From contig NZ_JAYEZN010000001.1 in assembly GCF_037031225.1 (NCBI RefSeq), positions 372,001-436,000 of the forward strand: a DNA stretch of 64,000 nt, written 5' to 3'. A program made the translations under genes and the position numbers. Below the pieces are notes generated by a model. That model saw nothing but the letters and a program-made list of their open reading frames with translations. It was not told where the DNA came from and searched no databases. The DNA is from Halorientalis sp. LT38 (GTDB lineage Archaea; Halobacteriota; Halobacteria; Halobacteriales; Haloarculaceae). Below, one piece after another: positions 53,648 through 61,087 of this stretch. The stretch's first letter is position 1, and every line of letters starts with the position of its first letter.

Positions 53648-53656
53648 AAGTATTTG
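53648..53656 (+). promoter_or_regulatory. TATA-like AAGTATTTG before the lipoprotein gene
   Basis: Located 24-32 nt upstream of the ATG at 53680. It fits a leaderless transcript and supports that start. Confidence 0.5.
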
Positions 53657-53679
53657 ATTCCCGGGTAATCACGCTCGCT

Positions 53680-54753
53680 ATGGATTTGTCTAGGCGGAAG
53701 GTCGTGACTGTCGGTAGCACACTCGTAGCGTCGGCAGGGCTGGCCGGCTGTTCGGGTGGCGAATCAGATGGAGATCCCGGAGAGAACGATACCGGCGACT
53801 CGGGGCCGCAAACCGAGTCACAACGGGACGCCTCGACGGCGACCGGTGAACCGGACTTCGAACTGAGGGGGTTCGAGGTCCAGCCGAGAATGCTCGCGGT
53901 CGGAGACGAGATGGCTATCGACACGAAGGTCGAAAACGTCGGGAGCGGACCGGGAATCGCCCGGTTCGAGTTCACGCTCGGGTCGGCGGAGTTCTCGTGG
54001 GAGAGTGACGAGATCGGCGCCGGTGAGACGTCAGCGGACCTGCGGATAACGGCCGAGGTCCCGGACGTCGAGTCGAACCGTCACGATTTCGGCGCCGACC
54101 TGAACGGCGACCGAGTCGCAACCGTCCCAGTCGATGTACTGCGTGAAGGCGAACCCTCGAGACCGGGGCTGTACGGATCCTTCGTTTCAGCCACGCGGGC
54201 GGACGTGTCACGTGGCACCGCGCGCCTGCTTGCCTTCAGCCGGAACGACGATACCAGTGGAGAAGATGTCGAAATCGGCGAGATCGGACAGTTCGGTTCA
54301 GAACCCCTCCTCGACGGAGAGTACACCGTTCGCGTCACGTACCTCTCGGGGACCGTCTCGGAATTCGACGGCGTTCCGGATATCTACGCGGCCGAACGGG
54401 GGCGCGAAATTCGGGAGGACGCGGTCGTGCTCGGACAATACACGCTTCCCGAAGCGTATCGGACAGACGTTCGGCTGGTCGACGAGTCCGGCGACCCAGT
54501 CAGAGGTTTCACGCCGTCCGTTCGAGACGCGAATGGGAACGGGACCCGGACGTTCACGACGAACGAGGACGGCTATCTCGTCTCTGAAGCGCGCTCGGAG
54601 TCAGGGCTCACTCTCCCGCCAGAGGACGGATCGAACATCGTCGTCGACGCGACCCCCTCCTCGGGCGGACCGCCCGAACGGTTCGGAAAGATATACGGAT
54701 CACCCGAGAGAGACGAATTCGAACTGACCGTCTCCGATCCGGATCGGTTCTGA
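53680..54753 (+). CDS. surface lipoprotein with CARDB-like domain
   Basis: 357 aa. A Tat-like signal (SRRKVVTVGSTLVASAGLAGC) leads to a lipobox Cys, followed by an acidic Gly-rich linker. A beta-sandwich near residues 60-150 resembles CARDB (DTKVENVGSGPGIARFEFTLG). The remaining 200 residues have no family I recognise. The gene stands alone in a region of more A/T-rich DNA before tRNA-Ser and may be accessory. Confidence 0.7.
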   Translation: MDLSRRKVVTVGSTLVASAGLAGCSGGESDGDPGENDTGDSGPQTESQRDASTATGEPDFELRGFEVQPRMLAVGDEMAIDTKVENVGSGPGIARFEFTLGSAEFSWESDEIGAGETSADLRITAEVPDVESNRHDFGADLNGDRVATVPVDVLREGEPSRPGLYGSFVSATRADVSRGTARLLAFSRNDDTSGEDVEIGEIGQFGSEPLLDGEYTVRVTYLSGTVSEFDGVPDIYAAERGREIREDAVVLGQYTLPEAYRTDVRLVDESGDPVRGFTPSVRDANGNGTRTFTTNEDGYLVSEARSESGLTLPPEDGSNIVVDATPSSGGPPERFGKIYGSPERDEFELTVSDPDRF

Positions 54754-55011
54754 CTCGACAGTTGGTCCGTCCAGCCGCCGGTGTTCGCGTCTGTTGTCGC
54801 TCCCGCCTCCGATCGGGCCCCACCGTCCTCGGAGCCTGAGACAATACCTTCAAGTTCGTCCCCTTCGGATCTATTCACACGCCCCGCGACGAGCGAAATC
54901 GGTCGTTTCGAGCCTATTCAACGTAGGTGCGTTAGGGTAGCGAATCACCATCGTTGTCCTGACAAGACCGAGATGATCGCATGGCTGCGGCGGGGTTGGA
55001 AGTGTCAGTTC
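54754..55011. other. 258-nt intergenic stretch before tRNA-Ser
   Basis: Lies between the CARDB-like lipoprotein gene and tRNA-Ser. No gene is supported; a 112-codon frame through this stretch continues into the tRNA and is spurious. The promoter of the tRNA should lie near its right end. Confidence 0.5.
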
Positions 55012-55095
55012 GGTGGGATAGCGAAGTGGCCTAACGCGACTGCCTTGAGAGCAGTTGTCCTCACGGACTCTGGGGTTCGAATCCCCATCCCACCG
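55012..55095 (+). tRNA. tRNA-Ser(UGA)
   Basis: Acceptor GGTGGGA (55012-55018) pairs with TCCCACC (55088-55094), discriminator G at 55095. The anticodon loop CTTGAGA gives anticodon TGA. The long variable arm and a T-arm (TGGGG-TTCGAAT-CCCCA, 55071-55087) are typical of class II tRNA-Ser. CCA is not encoded. No intron is seen. Confidence 0.95.
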
Positions 55096-55268
55096 TCGGT
55101 TGTCACGAACAGTCCGTGAGTGACAACCAAGGAGATGGGATTCGAGCCCTGCCAGTCCCGCGAGCAACGCGATCGGGACGCTGTCAGAGCATCGCTCTGA
55201 CAGAAGTCGCAGCGGCCGAGTGGAGTGAGGCCGACCGTCTCCACTCGGTTCGAATCCCCATCCCCCCG
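55096..55268 (+). repeat. tRNA-Ser tail element: hairpins bounded by inverted and direct T-arm copies
   Basis: Immediately downstream of tRNA-Ser. The parts are, in order: a 9-bp stem at 55098-55128; an inverted T-arm copy TGGGATTCGAGCCC (55136-55149); stems GTCCCG/CGGGAC (55155-55179), CTGTCAGAGC/GCTCTGACAG (55181-55203, 10 bp) and CCGAGTGGAG/CTCCACTCGG (55216-55248, 10 bp); then a direct copy of the tRNA 3' end. All these stems are perfect. No protein is encoded. The same plan follows tRNA-Thr at 60033. Confidence 0.75.
55247..55264 (+). repeat. 18-nt direct copy of tRNA-Ser 3' end
   Basis: GGTTCGAATCCCCATCCC is identical to 55074-55091 inside tRNA-Ser (T-arm and acceptor start). It is 173 nt downstream of the original and resembles an attachment-site duplication. 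No cloverleaf can be built around it. Confidence 0.85.
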
Positions 55269-55316
55269 TATTCGTCCCGCAGAACCCATATCAGGCTCGA
55301 ACGCGTAGTAGCAGTA

Positions 55317-56087
55317 ATGGAAGATACAGTGTCGGCAAGGTCGGAGACCCGCATCTTCACGGCGCCGCGGACGGACGTCACGCGGGACCAGGGCAAGTTC
55401 AGGACCAATTTCGACTTCCCGGGGCGGGCGGTGCCGGGGCACGACGACCACGGGTACGGGCCGCTGGCGACCGTCGTCGAGTCGTTCATGGATCCCGGGA
55501 CGCTGATCCGGATGCACCAGCACCGGAACGAGGAGATCGTCTCCTGGGTCCCCGACGGGGTCATGCGACACGACGATCGACTGGGGAACGAACTCGTGAC
55601 GGACGCCGAGCATCTCATGGTGATGAACGCGGGGAGCGGCTTCTGGCACGCCGAGGAGACGCTGGCCGAGGACCCACCGTTGCGGATGCTGCAGATCTTC
55701 GTCCGCCCGCACAGCCTCGATCTCGAACCCGGGATTCAGCACGAGCCGATCCCCGAGGCGACCGCTGGCGAGTGGCGGCACCTTTTCGGGCCGGAAGAAG
55801 AGGGCGGAGACGCGCCGCTTTTCGTCCGGAACGCCGTCGATTTCTACGACTGCCGGCTGGCGGAAGGCGCGACGGTCTCGCTCCCCTCGCGCCAGGGATG
55901 GGATACGTATCTCTACGTCTTCGATGGGGCGGTGACTGTCGGTGACGCGTCGGTGGGCTACACCGAAAGTGCGCTGGTGACCGGCGACGGCGAGGTCCCC
56001 GTCACGGCCACGGAGGACTCCCTGCTCGTCGCGTTCAGTCTCGATCCGGACGCACCGATCACCCGACAGGGGACGATCGGCCGATAA
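55317..56087 (+). CDS. pirin family protein
   Basis: 256 aa from the ATG at 55317. It has the two cupin barrels of pirin. The metal-binding N-cupin has RMHQHRNEEIVSWV (His pairs) and a GSGFWHAEE block. The C-terminal cupin runs over GWDTYLYVFDGAVTVGD. Pirins bind iron and include YhhW-like quercetinases; the haloarchaeal role is unknown. It follows the tRNA-Ser tail element by 48 nt. Confidence 0.87.
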   Translation: MEDTVSARSETRIFTAPRTDVTRDQGKFRTNFDFPGRAVPGHDDHGYGPLATVVESFMDPGTLIRMHQHRNEEIVSWVPDGVMRHDDRLGNELVTDAEHLMVMNAGSGFWHAEETLAEDPPLRMLQIFVRPHSLDLEPGIQHEPIPEATAGEWRHLFGPEEEGGDAPLFVRNAVDFYDCRLAEGATVSLPSRQGWDTYLYVFDGAVTVGDASVGYTESALVTGDGEVPVTATEDSLLVAFSLDPDAPITRQGTIGR

Positions 56088-56147
56088 TCGGGCGTCGCTT
56101 GCAGGTGCCGGCACCACACGGAACGGGTAGCGCAGTGACAGCTACGT

Positions 56148-56291
56148 ATGACCTATCGGACGACGATCGGGTACTCCCTTATCTCCTCGGGGATCGTGAC
56201 GCTGTTGCTCAAGGTCCTGCCGGGAGATTCGCTCTACTGGGGTATCGCACTGCTGGTGGTGGGGATCGCCGTGTTCGTGATCCGCCGGTAG
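56148..56291 (+). CDS. 47-aa membrane protein
   Basis: Short gene with two hydrophobic stretches (YSLISSGIVTLLLKVLPGD and WGIALLVVGIAVFVIRR). It sits 60 nt after the pirin stop and 85 nt before the DUF5785-like gene. The hydrophobic-core plus charged-end pattern and close fit between genes argue that it is expressed. No homologue family recalled. Confidence 0.5.
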   Translation: MTYRTTIGYSLISSGIVTLLLKVLPGDSLYWGIALLVVGIAVFVIRR

Positions 56292-56376
56292 CCGGCGCTG
56301 GCGACGAGCCTGATCCCGATTTCGGCGACGGCCGCGGAGAGTAACGCTTTTGCGTGGTTCGGCCCGACACGGACGT

Positions 56377-56673
56377 ATGAGCGACTGGCCGCAGGACCCC
56401 GACGGCGACGCAGGGAGCGAGGGGCGGCGCAAATACGGACAGGCGATCCTGGCGAAGAAGATCGACGAGGACGAGGACTTCCCGCTGGTCCAGTCGGAGT
56501 TCGTCGAGGAGTTCGGCGACGAACCGATCCGGATCGACCACTCGACGGTCGTCAGCGTCGCGGACATCTTCGACAACGTCGACCAGGAGGAGTTCGAGGA
56601 CTTCCCCGACTTCCACAAGGCCGTCGGGAAGGCGATGCGCGAGGCGGGCTACTGGCCGTACGAACTCGCCTGA
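56377..56673 (+). CDS. DUF5785 family protein
   Basis: 98 aa, acidic. It has the motif RRKYGQAILAKKIDEDEDFPL, then FVEEFGDEPIRIDHSTVVSVADIFD and VGKAMREAGYWPYEL, a pattern I associate with the DUF5785 group of conserved haloarchaeal proteins. Function unknown. The next gene begins 81 nt later. Confidence 0.8.
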   Translation: MSDWPQDPDGDAGSEGRRKYGQAILAKKIDEDEDFPLVQSEFVEEFGDEPIRIDHSTVVSVADIFDNVDQEEFEDFPDFHKAVGKAMREAGYWPYELA

Positions 56674-56754
56674 ACGCCCGACTGGACGGGGACGGACCGG
56701 GAGCCGCCCGGGAACCAAAGACAGATATCGTCAGGCGGCGAACCCGTCGTCACT

Positions 56755-57516
56755 GTGACGAACACGCAGGTGACGCACGTCCAGATCGACAACTACGGGC
56801 CCTGGACGGTCACCCCGGAGCCGCGGCGCGAGGTGGACCTGCAGACGCTGCAGTCGGAACTATATGCCGACCTCTCGCAACTGTTCGGCAACCGCAACGG
56901 CTACGTCTTCTTCGCTCGGTTCGACAACATGATCGCGGTGACCAACGGCCTCACCGTGGACGACCACGCGATGATCCAGGAGTCGGTCGGCAACCGCTAC
57001 CCGGTGACGATGAGCATGGCGGTGGCGACCGGGACGACGCCGGTGCAGGCGCTGGGCGACGCGACGAGCGAACTGCAGGCCGCCGGGAGCGCCCAGGACG
57101 AGGCCCGCACGGAGATTCTCAGGGGCCGGACCATCGACGAGGAGTTCCGCACGGACGGTGACGTCCAGATTGCCCACTTCGACGTCAACGACGTCACCGG
57201 CGAGTACACCGACGAAATCAACGAGTTCGACACTTTCATCCACATCGAGCAGGCCTACGCCGAACTCATGCGCTACATGCGAAAGGCCCACGAGTCGCTC
57301 TCCTTCTTCGTCGGCGGTGACAACGTCATCGCCGTCTGCCCCGCGCTCGACGCCGAGGACTACCGGGACGCCATCGACCACGTCCGCGAGGCGGTCGACG
57401 TGGACCTCAAGGTCGGCGTCGGTCGAGGGCGGACCGCCCAGCCAGCAGGCATGGCGGCCAAACACGCGCTCGAACGGTGTCGCACGACTGGCGCCACCGT
57501 GGAACTGGCGTTCTGA
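56755..57516 (+). CDS. gch3: GTP cyclohydrolase IIa
   Basis: 253 aa, starting at a GTG. The archaeal GCH III fold is visible in two similar halves: VQIDNYGPWTVTPEPRREVDLQ, GYVFFARFDNMIAVTNGL, and the repeated halves' FVGGDNVIAVCPAL with GVGRGRTAQPAGMAAKHALE. The enzyme hydrolyses GTP to a formamidopyrimidine intermediate of riboflavin and coenzyme F420 synthesis. It is specific to archaea and some bacteria. Confidence 0.94.
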   Translation: MTNTQVTHVQIDNYGPWTVTPEPRREVDLQTLQSELYADLSQLFGNRNGYVFFARFDNMIAVTNGLTVDDHAMIQESVGNRYPVTMSMAVATGTTPVQALGDATSELQAAGSAQDEARTEILRGRTIDEEFRTDGDVQIAHFDVNDVTGEYTDEINEFDTFIHIEQAYAELMRYMRKAHESLSFFVGGDNVIAVCPALDAEDYRDAIDHVREAVDVDLKVGVGRGRTAQPAGMAAKHALERCRTTGATVELAF

Positions 57517-57617
57517 GACCCCTCCCGCGAGAATACCCGAGGACACGAAACTACGGCGCCGTCGGCCTTAAGCGTGGTGCAGATAGCTTTTAGACGACGT
57601 GTGTGAAACTGTGGCAC

Positions 57618-58190
57618 ATGAACGGCAACGTCACGGTCGGACAGGTGATGCGGCGGGACTTCGTCGGCGCGAACGAGGGCGACGGCCTGCGCGAGACGGC
57701 CGCGCTGATGCTCGAGGAGAACGTGGACACGGTCGTGGTGTTGCGGGGAGCAGAACCGATCGGGATGGTGACCCAGCGTGACGTGCTGGAGACCGCCGTC
57801 GAGCGCGCGGACCTGGACGGAGTGACCGTCGCCGACGTGATGCGGAGCAACCCGCCCACGGTGGCGCCGGGCGAGTCCCTGACGACGGCGACCGATCAGA
57901 TGTCGGGGACGGACTCCAGACACCTGCTCGTGACCGAGGACGAGGAACTGGCCGGCGTGATCACCGAGCACGACGTCGTGACGGCCTCGACCCTGGATCC
58001 GGGCGTCGACCGCGAGCACGTCGAGGCCGACGAGCGGGCGACGATCGAAGCGGCGACCGCCACCGCCGAGGGAACCGGGACGGGCGAGGAGTACTCGAAT
58101 CAGGGGATCTGCGAGCTGTGCGGGACGCTCAGCCACGACCTCTCGTCGTTTAACGGACAGCTGGTCTGTACGGACTGCAAGAACGTCTGA
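57618..58190 (+). CDS. CBS-domain pair protein with C-terminal zinc ribbon
   Basis: 190 aa from the ATG at 57618. A CBS pair occupies residues about 5-130 (VGQVMRRDFVGANEGDGLRETAALM and VADVMRSNPPTVAPGESLTTA). The end is a rubredoxin-like zinc ribbon (GICELCGTLSHDL...LVCTDCKNV, four Cys in CxxC pairs). CBS pairs bind adenosine nucleotides; the ribbon may bind a partner or nucleic acid. It is followed by pgk after 57 nt. Confidence 0.88.
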   Translation: MNGNVTVGQVMRRDFVGANEGDGLRETAALMLEENVDTVVVLRGAEPIGMVTQRDVLETAVERADLDGVTVADVMRSNPPTVAPGESLTTATDQMSGTDSRHLLVTEDEELAGVITEHDVVTASTLDPGVDREHVEADERATIEAATATAEGTGTGEEYSNQGICELCGTLSHDLSSFNGQLVCTDCKNV

Positions 58191-58247
58191 GCGACGGCGT
58201 CGCCCCACAACAAAACACATATCCACCACCGAGCGGGAGAGGGGAGC

Positions 58248-59438
58248 ATGGGGATACCGACGCTCTCGGACCTCGCCGTCGACGGACGGACGGTGGGGGT
58301 GCGCGTTGACATCAACAGCCCGTTGGACGAGGACGGCCGCCTCGCCGACGACGCCCGGCTGCACGCGCACGTCGGCACGCTGCAGGAACTGCTCGAACGC
58401 GGCGGCAAACTCGCCGTCCTGGCGCACCAGGGACGACCCGGCGGCGACGAGTTCGCCACGCTCGAAGACCACGCCGCCCGCCTCGACGAACTGCTGGACT
58501 ACCCGATCTCGTACTGCGACGGCACCTTCTCGTCCGACGCGAGAGCCGCCGTCGCGGCGCTCGACCCGGGCGAGGCCGTCCTCCTCGAGAACACCCGCTT
58601 CTACAGCGAGGAGTACATGGAGTTCCCGCCCGATGAGTGCGCCCAGACCCACCTCGTCGAACGGCTCTCGCCCGTCTTCGACGCCTTCGTCAACGACGCG
58701 TTCGCCGCCGCCCACCGCTCGCAACCCTCCATCGTCGGCTTCCCGGGCCGGGTCGACAGCTACGCCGGGCGCGTGATGGAGCGCGAGCTCGAAGTGCTCA
58801 ACCGGATCGAGGAGACGCCCAGGCCCCGCGTCTACGCGCTCGGCGGCGCGAAGATCGCCGACGCCCTCGAGGTCGCGGAGAGCGTCTTGAAACGAGGACT
58901 GGCCGATCAGGTCCTCACGAGTGGTATGACCGGTAACGCCTTCCTGGCGGCCAGCGGCGTCGATATCGGCGAGCCGTCGCTCGAAGCCATCACCGACCGC
59001 GACGCGACGGCCGTCGACCAGGCCGCCGCGCTGCTGGAGGAATACGGCGACCGGATCCGCGTCCCCGAGGACGTGGCCGTCGAGCGCGACGGCGAGCGCG
59101 TGGAACTCACCGTCGACGAGTTACCGGCCGACGCGCCGGCGCTGGACGTCGGCGCCAACACGCAGGCCGCCTACGCGGACGTGTTCGAGACGGCCGGGAC
59201 GGCCATCCTGAACGGGCCGCCCGGCGTCTTCGAGGACGAGCAGTTCGCCCAGGGCACGCGCGAGATCTTCGGTGCGGCGACCCGCGCGGAGTACAGCATC
59301 GTCGGCGGCGGCGACACGGCCGCCTCGCTCCGGCGACTGGGAATCGAGGGGTTCGATCACGTCAGCACCGGCGGCGGTGCGGCCCTCCGGTTGCTCACCG
59401 GCGGGACGCTGCCGGCGGTCGAAGTCCTCCGCGAGTAG
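58248..59438 (+). CDS. pgk: phosphoglycerate kinase
   Basis: 396 aa. Signatures are GVRVDINSPLDEDGRLADDARLHA, LAVLAHQGRPGG, LLENTRFYSEE and NDAFAAAHRSQPSIVGFPG. The nucleotide-site loop is STGGGAALRLLTG near the end. It interconverts 1,3-bisphosphoglycerate and 3-phosphoglycerate in glycolysis and gluconeogenesis. Its stop shares one base with the GTG of the next gene. Confidence 0.96.
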   Translation: MGIPTLSDLAVDGRTVGVRVDINSPLDEDGRLADDARLHAHVGTLQELLERGGKLAVLAHQGRPGGDEFATLEDHAARLDELLDYPISYCDGTFSSDARAAVAALDPGEAVLLENTRFYSEEYMEFPPDECAQTHLVERLSPVFDAFVNDAFAAAHRSQPSIVGFPGRVDSYAGRVMERELEVLNRIEETPRPRVYALGGAKIADALEVAESVLKRGLADQVLTSGMTGNAFLAASGVDIGEPSLEAITDRDATAVDQAAALLEEYGDRIRVPEDVAVERDGERVELTVDELPADAPALDVGANTQAAYADVFETAGTAILNGPPGVFEDEQFAQGTREIFGAATRAEYSIVGGGDTAASLRRLGIEGFDHVSTGGGAALRLLTGGTLPAVEVLRE

Positions 59439-59941
59439 TGCGCATCGAACGCCCGGACGTGGATGCGGCCGACGCCCTCGCAGACCTCTGGGTCGACCTG
59501 GCCGCGGAACAGCGGGCCGTCGGCTCGCACCTCCGGGCGGACGCGAACCGCGATTCCATCGGCGAGAACGTTCGCCGGGCCATCGTCTCCGACGGCCTCT
59601 ACGTCGCGGTCGCAGCGGAAGACGACGACTACGAGGCCGAGGCCGGCGATGTCCTCGGGTTCGTCATGTTCAGCGCGAGCGAGGAGTTGCTCGCCACCAC
59701 GGCGACCCGGGGGACCGTCGAGAACCTCTACGTGCGGCCACCGTACCGCGGTTCGGGGATCGGCAGCGAGTTGCTGGCGGCCGCCGAGGCGGACCTGGCC
59801 GAGCGCGGCGTGGACGCGGTGAAACTCGAGGTGCTGGCGGACAACGAGGCCGCACGGCGGTTCTATCGGCGCCACGGGTACGATCCCCACCGGCTGCAAC
59901 TGGAGAAGCCGGTGGAAAGCGACAATCACTCAAAGGACTAG
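59438..59941 (+). CDS. GNAT-family N-acetyltransferase
   Basis: 167 aa starting at a GTG that overlaps the pgk stop by one base. The acetyl-CoA motif is LYVRPPYRGSGIGSELLAAAE, and the C-terminal core is VLADNEAARRFYRRHGYDPH. Such genes often encode modification of amines or antibiotics, but substrate is unknown. It ends 17 nt before tRNA-Thr. Confidence 0.85.
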   Translation: MRIERPDVDAADALADLWVDLAAEQRAVGSHLRADANRDSIGENVRRAIVSDGLYVAVAAEDDDYEAEAGDVLGFVMFSASEELLATTATRGTVENLYVRPPYRGSGIGSELLAAAEADLAERGVDAVKLEVLADNEAARRFYRRHGYDPHRLQLEKPVESDNHSKD

Positions 59942-59958
59942 GCGCAATCGGAGGCTGT

Positions 59959-60032
59959 GCCAGGGGAGCTTGGGCGGTCCAAGCACCCGACTTGTAATCG
60001 GGAGTTCGTGGGTTCAAATCCCACCCCTGGCT
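59959..60032 (+). tRNA. tRNA-Thr(UGU)
   Basis: Acceptor GCCAGGG (59959-59965) pairs with CCCTGGC (60025-60031), discriminator T at 60032. The anticodon loop CTTGTAA gives anticodon TGT. D-stem GCTTGG/CCAAGC and T-arm GTGGG-TTCAAAT-CCCAC are all well formed. CCA is not encoded. The gene lies close downstream of a GNAT gene on the same strand. Confidence 0.95.
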
Positions 60033-60206
60033 TCGACGCGCTCACACTTCGTGAGCGCGGCGAGCCGTCTGGGATTCGAAGGAGAGAAGTCGTGGTTCGA
60101 AAATCGCCGAGGCGATTTTCGTCATCACGAAAGAGCGCGAGCGCTCTTTCGAACGACAGTGCGACCGACGGGAGTGACCGTCTTCGCGTTGTTCGAATCC
60201 CACCCC
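60033..60206 (+). repeat. tRNA-Thr tail element: hairpins bounded by inverted and direct T-arm copies
   Basis: Follows tRNA-Thr directly. The parts are, in order: stem CGCGCTCAC/GTGAGCGCG (60037-60059, 9 bp); an inverted T-arm copy TGGGATTCGAA (60070-60080); palindromes GAAAATCGCC/GGCGATTTTC (60099-60120, 10 bp) and GAAAGAGCGC/GCGCTCTTTC (60129-60150, 10 bp), each with a two-nt loop; stem GACGG/CCGTC (60167-60182); and a direct T-arm copy. No protein is coded. The plan matches the tRNA-Ser tail at 55096. Confidence 0.75.
60191..60206 (+). repeat. 16-nt direct copy of the tRNA-Thr T-arm end
   Basis: GTTCGAATCCCACCCC differs from the tRNA-Thr sequence GTTCAAATCCCACCCC by one base, and lies 179 nt downstream of it. 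It is not part of a complete tRNA. Confidence 0.85.
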
Positions 60207-60264
60207 GAGCCGAACGTGCTGTACTTGGCATACATTTTCACTAACACGTTCGGTAGCTGTCGCT

Positions 60265-60834
60265 ATGCAGCGACGCACCCTTAAAGTGGTCGCGACCGTA
60301 GCGCTGGTGCTACTCGCCGGGTGTACGGGATCCAGCCCCAAAACCGAGACGGGACCGACTGCCGACGGTCAATCACCACAGACCGAAGGCACGGCTGCCG
60401 ACGACGAAGACCAGAGTCCGATCGTGACCTATCGCAACGAAACTGAAAGTGGTACGCTCTCAATCAGGGCCAATACCACGGCACAGACCTATTCGCTGTC
60501 CTATAACGTAACTCAAGCAGTCGATCCGGCGACCGACTCGGCTTCCAAGGTCAGGTTCGCGACGAATTACTCGCTCGGCTTCATGTGCGAGTTCTTGAAC
60601 GAGATCGCGTACAACAACAGTCGGCAGCCAGACCGGGACGAGGGTGACCCCAGTGGCCCGGCAGTAACCAAAGCCGACTGGGAGTTCGAGGGGACCGAGT
60701 TACCGCCAAACCTGTTCGAGACCTACGCTGCTCAGTCGGTGACGGTGCGCGTGTACGACACCAATACCGAATTGCTGGGCCGGTGTTCGATCCCTGAGAA
60801 GAACGAAATCCAGCATGAAATCCTGATAGAGTGA
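60265..60834 (+). CDS. surface lipoprotein of unknown function
   Basis: 189 aa. The signal (MQRRTLKVVATVALVLLAGC) ends in a lipobox Cys and is followed by an acidic/Thr-rich linker and a beta-rich domain with sequons (NET, NTT, NVT, NYS, NNS). Two Cys (FMCEFL and LGRCSIP) may pair. It is more A/T-rich than neighbouring genes and starts 58 nt after the tRNA-Thr tail element, so it may have been acquired along with it. No family recognised. Confidence 0.7.
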   Translation: MQRRTLKVVATVALVLLAGCTGSSPKTETGPTADGQSPQTEGTAADDEDQSPIVTYRNETESGTLSIRANTTAQTYSLSYNVTQAVDPATDSASKVRFATNYSLGFMCEFLNEIAYNNSRQPDRDEGDPSGPAVTKADWEFEGTELPPNLFETYAAQSVTVRVYDTNTELLGRCSIPEKNEIQHEILIE

Positions 60835-61087
60835 AGCGGTCAGATCGCATCTTTATCTCTTCGATCTCTGCGGAGTTCTCGGTGCTATCGGCTACCATTC
60901 CTTCGGCCCTCTCAAACATGTTCATTATGTCGTTAGTCGTCTCCAAGCCGCCGCGTGGCGACACCCCGCTCGGGATCGAACAGAACTCTATACTTTTGTG
61001 TTGATCGTTGCAGTTAGGGACAACCCACTCGTGCCCTCGGTCCGAAGTCGCGAATTATGACTGACCGGTTCCTGGGTTTCCGAACCT
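60835..61087. other. 253-nt intergenic, A/T-richer region
   Basis: Between the lipoprotein gene and the convergent membrane-protein gene. A minus-strand open frame runs through this stretch and into the lipoprotein gene. It may be a relic, but I would not call it. No RNA gene is recognised. Confidence 0.4.

Noticed and set aside
55240-55268. Second tRNA gene at the end of the tRNA-Ser tail
   Set aside because: Only the T-arm and part of the acceptor are copied; no D-arm, anticodon arm or partner acceptor strand can be found.
60581-60964. Minus-strand frame starting MSPRGGLETTNDIMNMFERAEG
   Set aside because: The start looks protein-like, but the rest runs antisense through the lipoprotein gene; no TATA or family seen. 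Possibly a relic.
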